Source of the DNA: Nocardia beijingensis NBRC 16342
GTDB taxonomy: Bacteria; Actinomycetota; Actinomycetes; Mycobacteriales; Mycobacteriaceae
Reading direction: 5' to 3'
Length of the DNA: 64,000 nt
Assembly (NCBI RefSeq): GCF_001612785.1
Contig: NZ_BDBC01000012.1
Location: 1-64,000 of the forward strand
Below the pieces are notes generated by a model, which saw nothing but the letters and a program-made list of their open reading frames with translations, was not told the origin of the DNA and searched no databases. The translations under genes were made by a program, and so were the position numbers. Below, piece after piece: positions 11,309 to 45,200 of this stretch. Every line of letters begins with the position of its first letter. Position 1 is the stretch's first letter.

Positions 11309-11350
11309 GTCCATTTCCGTGCCCGGGTGGAGATGTACGGCGCGCGACCG

Positions 11351-12138
11351 TCAGACGGTCTCCGGCCGGACGGCGTAGATCTCGTGCAGTTCTGTTCCGG
11401 CCAGGCTCGGGTCCTGGCGCGTCCGCGCGTGCAGGCCGTGCCTGCCCAGCAACGCGCAGCACTGGGCCAAGCGATCGTCGCGATCGTGGACCTCGGCGAC
11501 AACGGCGCGGATGCGCCGCCAGTCCGCGTCGGCGATGCCGCGCAGCACGTCCAGCTCCGCGCGCTCCACGTCGACTTTGAGCAAGCCGACCTCCGCCCTC
11601 CCGCCGTGCTCGTCGAGGATCCGCGAGACGGTGGTGACCTCGACGTCCATCCGCTCCCCCTCGTGCAGTCCCGCGGTGATGAGCGCGATCGCCTCGTCGT
11701 TCAGGCCGCTGTTGCGCAGATACATCTCGGTGGCGCGGTCGTCGGCTTCGCGGTCGGCGTAGAGACCCGAATTCGCCGACGCCCGTGGGTACCAGGTGAA
11801 CGACGCGCTGCCGGGCGCAGCGCCGACCGCGACCGGCAACGGCACGCCGCCGGGCACGTGCGCGGCGATGTTGTGCCGCAGACAGTCGAAGGTCGCCGGG
11901 GCGGGCTCCGCGGCGATCACCCGGACGCCGGGGCAGGCGTCGGCGAACATCATCGCGCTCAGCCCGATGTTCGCGCCGATGTCCAGTGCGATGTCCCCCG
12001 GCCGCAGGAGCGCCGCGGCTAGCCGGTAGAAGCCGTCGGTCGACATCTCGCACCACAACATCCGCGCCTCGGCCGGACTGGTGCAGGCGACCGTCCTGCC
12101 GTCATCGAGCCGGAGTTGCTGGAGTTGATCGAGAGTCT

Positions 12139-12145
<7 letters not shown>
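11351..12145 (-). CDS. FkbM-family SAM methyltransferase
   Basis: A 264-residue methyltransferase. The SAM-binding glycine motif ALDIGANIGLSAMMFA lies at about 53-68, followed by the acidic strand VIAAEPAPATF. The family motif LLKVDVERAELDVL is near residue 185, with AVVAEVHDRDD after it. FkbM-type enzymes O-methylate secondary-metabolite scaffolds or sugars. The ATG overlaps the NRPS1 stop (ATGCTGA), so it is translationally coupled to NRPS1 and is the best candidate tailoring enzyme: an O-methylation of the heptapeptide or its acyl cap is inferred. A longer upstream frame exists but would lie inside the NRPS1 thioesterase. Confidence 0.87.
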
Positions 12146-36591
<24,446 letters not shown>

Positions 36592-37852
36592 CGCATGAAC
36601 CCCTTATTCCTACCCGGACGCACGAAGGCATGACGGAAGCCCGCCGGGCTCTCCGCGTCCGAAATCTGGCTTTTATATGCAGTTCGTCTACTCAGAAGCG
36701 GCGCTACCCCTGCTGTTCGCCGCGCCGTTCAGGTTTCGCGTGTAGCTCGATCGGCCGGTCCCCGGTATCCGGATCGGACACCGCGGCCTCCGCGACAGCT
36801 CCCACACCTCCCGTTTGTCGGCATTTCCAGTCGTCTCGAAATCTGAAAACAGAACTTTTGAATCTGCGGTGGAGCATCGACACTCTGATGGGTCAAGCTA
36901 TCTGACAGCAGCCCGGCTCAGTCTAGTCGTATCAAACCTCTCGACCCCGCACGGAAGCCGGGTGTTTCGAATCCCGATTCGGAGCAATGCGAACCCGCGC
37001 ACACCTCCGAAGGCACCACAGGCCCTACGCGGCTTCCTCCGAGAAGAGCCTGGCTCCGAGCAAAGTAACCAGAGACAGACACCTGCGATCGGGCATAGTA
37101 CATGCCGGGTCAGGGCCGCAATCAAGCCGGGACGGCTACGACAGCCCAGACGGCCTCGAGCGGACCGCAAACCCTCTCCACACACGCCTGAAATCGGTAG
37201 AAAATTGCCCATATGCACTTCTAGCAATAATCTGGCAATCCAGCGCTTATTGCCAATATATGTCGCTTTACCCAATTACCTATGGGTACCATCACTCGCA
37301 CCCGATCCCTATTCCGCCACGTCCAAATCCGCCATAGCGGTTGATAGCCGACAATACATAGTTCCGTTCGGCAGTGCACTCATATCGGTCCGCCGATCGC
37401 CTTTCGTGGTATCACTCGCACCGAAGACCGTCGGCGCAGAAGGAGGGCTCGTCGGTGGAAGTCCCGGGCATGCGACTGTTTCCACTCGCCCGCGAGCGGC
37501 CCGTCGATGAGCGCCGACCGGTACACATCGCCCCGGTCAGGCCGTGGATTCACGCGGCGGCGACGGCCGACCGGGCAGGCGTCGGCGACCGGTGCTCATG
37601 CCGGAGCAATCACGCGACTTCCGCGCCGGACTCGCACCGGCACAACGCCGAAGATAATTTGCCCGCAACGGAACCGGGCGGTGGCGAAGCCGCGTACGAG
37701 TCCACCGGATACGGCTCCGCAAAGAATTCTCGCTAGCAGCGTTCGGTAAATTGGCCTGCGGCTTCCCGCCGCGCGATCTCTTGCCGCCCAGTCGGTTCGT
37801 TCCCCCGTCCGTCCGACCGCCGCCTTTCGCGGCACCGCCGGAGCGGAACAGG
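36592..37852. other. 1.26-kb gene-poor region upstream of NRPS1
   Basis: No convincing gene is present. Base composition is clearly lower in G+C than the flanks, with AT-rich patches near 36840-36880 and 37200-37400. Open frames on both strands lack the local codon bias. It presumably contains the promoter and a long 5' leader of NRPS1. A small hairpin, CGAAT-CCCG-ATTCG, sits at 36968-36981. Two CAGATT direct repeats (minus strand) lie in the AT-rich patch about 260 bp upstream of the NRPS1 start. Confidence 0.5.
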
Positions 37853-38305
37853 CTAGTCCTGCTCGCCGACCAGCCTGACTCCCGTCACGATCGTGGGTTC
37901 GATGGCGATGACGGTGTCCATGACCCCGTCGGCCCACGGGCGAAGCAGCCGCGTATAGCGGGCGATTCGTTCCGGATCGGTCACCGTCCGGGCGAGACCG
38001 GTCACCACGACCGACCAGCCCGCATGAGTCACCGCGTCGATGTCGTCGGCCTCGTAGGCCACGACGACCGAGGGATCGGCACGGACGGTGTCGGTGAGCC
38101 GCGAAGTGACCCGGGTTCGCACGATGACCACACCGCCGTCGACGAAATGGTTGACCGGACGGATCGCGGGCAGCGCGTCGCGGGTGTACACCACGCGTCC
38201 GTAGGCGACGCCGGCCAGCAACCGCAGCGCCTCCTCGCGGTCGATCTCGACCATCGTGCGGCCCTGCGCGCCGCTGTCGGTGACACGGCCGTTCGAGGCG
38301 ATCAT
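37853..38305 (-). CDS. PPOX-fold (pyridoxamine phosphate oxidase-like) flavin-binding protein
   Basis: A 150-residue split-barrel protein of the pyridoxamine 5'-phosphate oxidase-like group common in actinomycetes. It shows the motif [34 protein letters not shown], here spanning about 25-58, then [12 protein letters not shown] and [24 protein letters not shown]. Such proteins bind FMN or F420; many remain unassigned. Two starts are possible: the ATG used here, and another 17 codons downstream (MVEIDREEA); neither has a strong ribosome binding site. It lies on the same strand as WS/DGAT, 185 bp downstream of it, and is separated from NRPS1 by the long gene-poor region. Confidence 0.85.
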   Translation of the reverse strand: MIASNGRVTDSGAQGRTMVEIDREEALRLLAGVAYGRVVYTRDALPAIRPVNHFVDGGVVIVRTRVTSRLTDTVRADPSVVVAYEADDIDAVTHAGWSVVVTGLARTVTDPERIARYTRLLRPWADGVMDTVIAIEPTIVTGVRLVGEQD

Positions 38306-38490
38306 GATCTCGCGCCGGGGCGCGTCGCGCGTGCATCCACTGGCAACGACCTCGCTTTCCGGTCTTCACTCGCCACCACGGCCTCCCATACCATCACCGA
38401 GTCCCCCTGCCGGACAGGGCAGAAAGTCCCCGATCCGTCCTCTTCGCACGGCCGACCCCGGCGACAGGGAAATCGCGCCGGAAGGGCGCG

Positions 38491-39858
38491 TCACGGTCGG
38501 GTCACCTCCGGCCGGGACGGCCGCCGGAGCCTCGCACGCTCCCACAATCGACGGATCTCCTGCTCGATGCCTTCGGCGAGCACGGCGATGTCGGGCGCGG
38601 TGTCGTAATCTCCGGTGATGCCGAAGGTCAGGTGGCCCGCGTAGCTGAGGACGGCGATCGCGGTGCGCAACCGCATCGCGATCGGCATGGCGGGCAGCAG
38701 TTCCGAGACCACCCGCCCACGGACGGTCAGCTCTTCCTTCGGACCGGGCACATTCGTCACCAGCGCGCCGACCGTCCGTTGCGGGATTCGCGCCAGCAGA
38801 CGGAGAGTCCAGGCCAGGGGCGCGAACGGCAGCAGACCCGCCAACGCGAGCACCGAATCCTCCGCTTGCGCTTCGCCGCCCGACTTGTGCCGGTTCATCC
38901 GCTCCCGGATCGCCCTCAGCCGCTCCACCGGGTCTGCGATTTCGATCGGCAGGAACGGCAGTACCGCCGAAACGCGGTTGTCCAGCGTGTATTTCGCCTG
39001 TTCGGATCGCATCGAGACCGGGACGAGCACACGCAGTTTGTCCGGCGACAGCCGTTCGCCGCGGCCGATCAGCAGGTCACGATAAGCGGCGGCGACCGCG
39101 GCCAGGACGACATCGTTGACCGTGACGCCGAACGCCGCGCCGATCTCATGGACCTCCGGCAGAGCGGCGCGGGCCACGACATACCGGCGCTGGCGTCCGA
39201 TGGGGCCGTTGAGGGAGCACTCGACGGTGGGGGACACGATGGCGGACAGCAGCGGAGCCAGGCCCCGCGTCATGGCGGCCGCCGAACGGGGCACGGCGAC
39301 CGGCAGACGCGACAGTCCGCGAACCAGATCCGGCCAGCGCACCCCGGTACGCTGCCCCTTCGGCTCGGCGGTGTCTCGCGGCTCCCCGGTCACGGCATCG
39401 CAGAGGCTCTGGAACACCGAGATCCCGGATACGCCGTCCACCAGACTGTGATGCGCTTTGACCAGCAGTGCCCACCGGTCACCCGCGAGGTGTTCGACGA
39501 CGACGCACTGCCACAGCGGATGATCGCGATCGAGTCGCTCCTCCAGCTCCGTGGCCACCAGTTCGCACAGCGCGGTCTCGTCGCCCGGCGTCGGCAGCGC
39601 GGTCCACCGGATGTGGTGCGCGACATCGAAATCCGGGTCGTCCTCCCACACCGGCGCGGTCAGGTCCAGCGGCGCGCGACGCACCTTCTGGCGCAGGCGC
39701 GCGTTCCGCTGCGCACCCCGTGCCACCAGGGCGCTCAACTCCGCCCGGCTCGGCGGGGCGCCGGCGACGATCGCGACGGCGCCGATGCCGAGACTGATGT
39801 GCCGGTCGGCGTCCTCTAGTTCCATGAAGCCCGAATCGAGGGGGCGTAATTCTGTCAT
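38491..39858 (-). CDS. WS/DGAT-family acyltransferase
   Basis: A 455-residue wax ester synthase/diacylglycerol acyltransferase of the actinobacterial type. The catalytic HHSLVDG is at residues 136-142. Other family blocks are PLDSGFMELED at the start, HPLWQCVVVEHL, the GVTVNDVVLAAVAAAYR segment and TNVPGPKE near the C terminus. Such enzymes esterify acyl-CoA to diacylglycerol or alcohols and build storage lipid. They share the HHxxxDG fold with NRPS condensation domains; in principle this one could acylate another acceptor, and its place between two NRPS genes makes that worth noting, but no direct evidence supports it. The ATG start has a weak ribosome binding site. Confidence 0.92.
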   Translation of the reverse strand: MTELRPLDSGFMELEDADRHISLGIGAVAIVAGAPPSRAELSALVARGAQRNARLRQKVRRAPLDLTAPVWEDDPDFDVAHHIRWTALPTPGDETALCELVATELEERLDRDHPLWQCVVVEHLAGDRWALLVKAHHSLVDGVSGISVFQSLCDAVTGEPRDTAEPKGQRTGVRWPDLVRGLSRLPVAVPRSAAAMTRGLAPLLSAIVSPTVECSLNGPIGRQRRYVVARAALPEVHEIGAAFGVTVNDVVLAAVAAAYRDLLIGRGERLSPDKLRVLVPVSMRSEQAKYTLDNRVSAVLPFLPIEIADPVERLRAIRERMNRHKSGGEAQAEDSVLALAGLLPFAPLAWTLRLLARIPQRTVGALVTNVPGPKEELTVRGRVVSELLPAMPIAMRLRTAIAVLSYAGHLTFGITGDYDTAPDIAVLAEGIEQEIRRLWERARLRRPSRPEVTRP

Positions 39859-40041
39859 GCGGGATGCTCATTCGAGTCGCTTGGTCCTTCCAGCATCGCG
39901 CGCGGCGCGGGCGCAGATGATGGCCGAAGGTCACCGAATGCAGAGCACTCCGGCCACGGCGCGGGACGTCGCGGCGACCTCGGTCGCCCGCGAGCGCGCG
40001 AGCGCTCGACTCGGCGGCGTCACCAGGAGAAGAATCGGCGT

Positions 40042-41178
40042 ATGCGAACCGTACTCATTCTCGGTGCGGGGTTCGGAGGGCTGGAGCTGGCGACCCGTCT
40101 GTCGGATTCGCCGGCCGACGATTTGCGTGTCGTCGTCATCGACCGGAACGATTCGTTCACCTTCGGCTTCGCAAAACTGGACATTTTGTTCCGTGATCTG
40201 TCGCCGGAGACCGCCCGGGTGCCGTACTCCCGTTTCACGCATCCGCGCGTCGAATTCCGGCAGGAAGAGGTCACCGAGATCGACCCGAAGACCCGCCGGG
40301 TCCGCACCGATCAGGCCGTCTACGACCCCGACATCCTCGTCGTCGCGCTGGGCGCCGACTACGATCCCGGCGCGACCCCAGGCTTCGCCGAAGACGGCTA
40401 CGAGTACTACTCGATCGAGGGCGCCCTCCGGTTGCGCGAACGCCTCGCGCGCTTCGACGGCGGGGCCGTGGTCCTCGCGGTGCTCGGTGTTCCGTTCAAG
40501 TGCCCGCCCGCGCCGTACGAAGGCGCGATGCTCCTGCACGAGACGCTCGCCCGGCGCGGGGTCAGGAGCCGCACCGACATGCGATTCCTCACCCCGATGG
40601 ACGCACCGATCCCGGTGTCGGCGGACACGTCCGCCGCGATCGTCGAAGCGCTGGCCGGGCGTGGCATCGCGTACGCGCCGGGGCGTCCGGTGCACGGGCT
40701 CGACCCGGCCCGGCAGATGGCGCTCACCTCGACCGGCGACGTGCCCTACGACCTGTTCATCGGAATCCCGAAGCACCGGGCGCCCGCGGTCATCGCGGCA
40801 TCGGGGCTCACCGAGGGCGGGACCGACGGCTGGATCGCCGTCGACCCGCACACCCTCGAGACGCCGTATCCGGGTGTCTACGCCCTCGGTGACTGCGCCG
40901 ACGCACCGGTCCCACGGGCGGGTGTGTTCGCCGAGGACGCCGCGGGCACGGTCGCCGCGGGCATCGAGGCCCGGTTGCACGGCCTCGCTCCACCGGAACG
41001 CTACCGCGGGCGGGGCACCTGCCACATCGAGTTCGGCGGCGGGCTGGTCGGCAAAGTGGAGGCCGATTTCCTCTCCGGTCCCGCGCCGGTCGCGCCGTTC
41101 ACCGCGCCGTCGGCGGAACTGGCCAGGGAGAAGGCCGCCGCGGCCGAGGGCAGACTGCGCCGCTGGTTCACCGGCTGA
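40042..41178 (+). CDS. SQR-like FAD-dependent oxidoreductase
   Basis: A 378-residue flavoprotein of the sulfide:quinone oxidoreductase / NDH-2-like family. The FAD-binding motif ILGAGFGGLELATRL is at 5-20, the second strand VVVIDRND at 30-37, and the C-terminal FAD site VYALGDCADAPVPRAGVFAE at 279-298. Cys154 in the motif PFKCPPAPYE and Cys327 in GTCHIEFGGG occupy places where SQR enzymes carry redox cysteines, so sulfide or persulfide oxidation is plausible. AGGAG lies 13 bases before the ATG. The 3' end overlaps that of convergent NRPS2 by 11 bp. Confidence 0.85.
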   Translation: MRTVLILGAGFGGLELATRLSDSPADDLRVVVIDRNDSFTFGFAKLDILFRDLSPETARVPYSRFTHPRVEFRQEEVTEIDPKTRRVRTDQAVYDPDILVVALGADYDPGATPGFAEDGYEYYSIEGALRLRERLARFDGGAVVLAVLGVPFKCPPAPYEGAMLLHETLARRGVRSRTDMRFLTPMDAPIPVSADTSAAIVEALAGRGIAYAPGRPVHGLDPARQMALTSTGDVPYDLFIGIPKHRAPAVIAASGLTEGGTDGWIAVDPHTLETPYPGVYALGDCADAPVPRAGVFAEDAAGTVAAGIEARLHGLAPPERYRGRGTCHIEFGGGLVGKVEADFLSGPAPVAPFTAPSAELAREKAAAAEGRLRRWFTG

Positions 41179-44100
41179 CCGGCTCCGGCCCGTCCGGCTC
41201 TCCCGCCTGCCAGGCGCGGGTCAGCACCGCGGCGATCTCGGCCAGACCGGATGCCACGGTCATCCGCCAGTGCGTCGTCGGCACCGGGTGATTGTGCACG
41301 CGTCCGTCGACGATCTCACTCCAGAGCGACGCACCGGCACAACCGGTCGGATCGTCGAGCGCGGCGGTGAAGTAGATGACGTCGCCCCGGTACACCGGCG
41401 GATCGTAGGCGCCGCGCAGCTCGACGGAGTGCACGGCCGCGTCGAGGATCCGGGTGACGCGGTCGGAGCCGAACGACGCGAACGGCTCCGGTAGTTCGGC
41501 CATCCTCTCCGGCAGCGCGGCCCAGTCGACATCCGCGACATTGCCGAGGTCGCCGGCCTGCTCACCCAGCAGGCCACCGATCAATTCGGCCACCGGGACC
41601 TGGCCCGCGTCCCCCGGCGGCGTGCCGGGCGGATCGACCATATAGCTGTCCATCACCGCGAGCAGCGCGACCTGCTCGCCGTCGCGTTGCAGCTGGACCG
41701 CCATCTCGTGCGCGATGACGCCCCCGAAGGACCAACCGAGCAGGTGATAAGGACCCGTCGGTTGTTTCGCGCGGATCAGCTCGATGTAGCGGCGGGCCCA
41801 TTCCTCGATCGAATCCGGCATCACCTCGTCGTTCGCCAGCACCGGAGTCTGCAGGCCGTAGAGCGGCCGTTGCGGGTCGAGGTAGGCGGCGAGGCCCGCA
41901 TACGACCAGGAGATTCCCGACACAGGATGCACGCAGAACAGCGGCGCGGCCGAACCGCCCGGTCGCAGCGGCAGCAGCGGGTCGAAGGCCGCCTCGGTCT
42001 CGACTTCGCCGCTCGCCCGCCGCGCCAGGTCGGCGACCAGTTCCGCGGGGGTGGGCGCGGTGAACACCCGCATCACCGGAATCCGCGTGCCGAGCGCGGA
42101 CGACAGCCGAACGGTCAGCTTCGCGGCGAGCAGGGAGTTGCCGCCCTGTTCGAAGAAGTTGTCGTCCATGCCGAAGCGTTCGGCGCCGAGCACCGCGGCG
42201 AAGGCGGCGGCGACGGTCGCTTCCACGGGAGTGACGGGGGCGCGGAACTCGCGCGCGCGGAACACCGGCGCGGGCAGCGCTCGCTTGTCGAGCTTGCCGT
42301 TGGGTGTCAACGGCACGGCGTCGATCACGACGATCGCGGCGGGCACCATGTAGCCGGTCAGGTATTCGGCCACCTGCTCGCGCACCCGGGCCGGGTCCGG
42401 CCGCGCACCCGGCTCAGGCAGGACGTAGCCGACGAGCTGGTCACCGAGCGTGGGATCGGTGCGGACCAGCGCGACGGCCTGACGCACGCCGGAGCACCGC
42501 ACCAGCGCCGATTCGATCTCCCCGAGTTCGATCCGGAATCCGCGCAACTGCACCTGCTGGTCGCCGCGACCGGCGTAGGCGAGCCCGGCCTCGCCGCCGA
42601 AACGGCCCCAGCGCGCGAGGTCACCCGAGCGGTACATCCGTGCGCCCGGCGGCCCGAACGGATTCGCCACGAAGCGCGTCGCGGTGAGTCCCGGCCGTCC
42701 CGTGTAGCCGCGGGCGAGCTGATCGCCTGCGACATAGATCTCGCCGGGAGTCCCGGCCGGCGCCGGGCGTAAGCGGATGTCCAGCACATGGGTGTCCAGC
42801 CCTGGCAGCGCGCGGCCGATCAGGCTCGCCGGACTGTCCATCAGATCCGCGCCGACGTCGAGGAAGGAGACGTGCACGGTGGTCTCCGTGATGCCGTACA
42901 TGTTGACCAGGCGCGGCGCGGGTCCCGGATGACGCTCGCGCCAGCGTCGCAGCTGTCGCAGATCCAGCGCCTCACCGCCGAAGATCACGTACCGCAGCGC
43001 GAACTCACCGGATCCGGCCGTGGCGTCCAGATCGGCGTCGATCAGTTGGCAGAACGCCGACGGCGTCTGGTTCAGCACCGTCACGCGCTCGCGAATCAGC
43101 AACTCGCGCAATAGTTCCGGGGAGCGCGAGGTGGCGTAGTCGACCACGACGACGGTGCCGCCGGTCACCAGCGCGCACCACAGCTCCCACACCGAGAAGT
43201 CGAACGCGAAGGAGTGGAACAAGGTCCAGACGTCGCGCTCGCCGAATTCGAACAGCGGCTGCGCCTCGGCGAACAGCCGGACCGCGTTGCGGTGCGTCAC
43301 GCCGACGCCCTTCGGCACGCCCGTCGACCCGGAGGTGTAGATGACGTAGGCGAGGTTGTCCGGCAGCAGCGGCGCGAGGCGGTCGGCGTCGGTGATCGGA
43401 TCGTCGGAGAACTCCGCCGCCTGCTCGAGCAGGACGGTGGGCAGTGCGGTGTCCGGGAGAGCGGACCGCTCGGCGGCGGTGGTCAGCACGCACACCGGCG
43501 CCGCGTCGGCGAGCACGAAGGCCAGCCGCTGCGCCGGATAGCTCAGGTCGACGGGCAGGTACGCGGCGCCGGCGGCCAGCACGCCGAGCAGGGCGACCGG
43601 GAGTTCCTCGGTGCGCGGGATCGCCACGGCGACAACGGTTTCCGGTCCGGCCCCGGCCGCGATCAGCGTGCGGGCGACGCGATTGGCCTGCCGGTGCAAC
43701 GCGCCGAAACTCAGCGTGGCGGCGCCGAACCGGACGGCCTCCGCCTCCGGCCTGCGCCGAGCCCGCTCGGCGATCAGCTCGGGCAGGGTCGTCGTGGGGG
43801 CGACCGCGAGCAGCGGCTCGGACGAGCGCGAGACCGCCGGGCGGCGTTCGCTCTCGTCGAGGATGTCGATATCCCATACGCGCGCCGAGGGATCGTCGGC
43901 GACCGCGGACACGATGCGCTCGAAGCGGCGAGCGAAGGCGCGGACGGTCGACTCGTCGAACAGGTCGGTGGCGTAGGTGAAGGTGACCGCCGCTTCCGTC
44001 CGGCCGTCGCCGCACACCCGTGGCTCGACGACCACGTGCAGGTCGAATTTGGCCGTGATCGCGCCGTTGTCGACGGCGGTCACCGTCAGGCCCGGCAACT

Positions 44101-45200
44101 CCAAGGCGGGCTGCTCGAGGTTCTGGAACGACAGCATCACCGGGAACAGCGAGGCGCGCGCTCCCGTCCGTGCGGGGTCTGCCTCCTCGACCACTCGCTC
44201 GAAGGGAACATCCGCGTTGGCGAAGGCCGAGAGAGCCGCCGCCCGGGATTGTTCGACGAGATCGTGGAACGTCATGGCGGGCTCGACGTCGACGCGCAGC
44301 GCCAACGTGTTGACGAACATCCCGACCAGTTCGTCCAGCGCACGTTCGCCGCGCCCGGCCACCGGGGTTCCGATGACGACGTCCGTGCCGCCGCACAGTC
44401 GCCCGATCAGGGTGGCGAGCGCCGCGTGCACCACCATGAACAGCGTCGCGTTGTGCTCGCGCGCGATCTCGGTCAGCCGCTCGGTGACCCGCGCCGGGAT
44501 CGTGCAGCCGGTCGACGCGCCGCGGGCCGAGGCCACCGGCGGCCGCGGGCGGTCGGTAGGCAGTTCCAGCGGTCCGGCGAGCCCAGCCAGCTGCCCGCGC
44601 CAATACGAGAGCTGGTGCGCCGCGACGGAATTCGCGTCGTCATCGGAGCCGATCGTGGCATGCTGCCAGATCGCGTAATCGGCGTACTGCACCGGCAGGG
44701 GCGACCAGCCGGGCGTGCCGCCGCCGAGCCGGGCCGCGTAGGCGGTGGCCAGGTCGCGGGCCAGCGGCGCGAGCGAGGACCCGTCCGCGGCGATGTGGTG
44801 GGTCACGATGACGAGCAGGTGGTCCGCGCCCGAGGTGAACAGTCGCAGCCGCACGGGCGCGGCCGCGGTCACGTCGAAGCCCGCGGACATCAGCGCCGCC
44901 ACCATGGCCGCGACATCGGTGCCGCCGTGCTCGATCGCGATGCCGTCGGGAAGGACCGCGCCGGTCGGAAGGACCTCTTGATACGGCTGCCCGTCGGCGT
45001 CGACCGGGTATCGGGTGCGCAGCACCTCGTGCCGTTCGATCACGTCGGCGATCGCGTCACCCAGCGCGGGCAGGTCGAGAGCGCCGATCAGCCGGACGGC
45101 GAAGGGCATGTTGTAGGCGGGCGAGTCCGGTTCGAGCCGGTTGAGCAACCACATCCGCTGCTGCGCGAGCGACAGCGGAATCCGGTCCGGCCGCGGCGAT
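41168..45200 (-). other. NRPS2 module 3 and thioesterase (C-A-T-TE)
   Basis: Approximate boundaries. The A pocket D-F-W-N-I-G-M-V-H-K is the textbook threonine code. The carrier motif is QGGNS. The type I thioesterase follows directly, with nucleophile motif GWSFGG and a C-terminal TTHWRMT containing the likely catalytic His. Confidence 0.88.

Noticed and set aside
36955..36990. A stretch resembling a tRNA T-arm (GTTTCGAATCCC).
   Set aside because: The stem does not pair correctly and no acceptor, D-arm or anticodon arm fits around it.
37455..37736. A 93-codon + strand frame with an AGGAGG-like site before a GTG.
   Set aside because: Third-position GC is well below that of the neighbouring genes and the translation matches nothing; it may be real, but support is too thin.
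37596..38369. A 257-codon minus-strand frame overlapping the PPOX gene.
   Set aside because: Out of frame with the recognisable flavoprotein and without domains.
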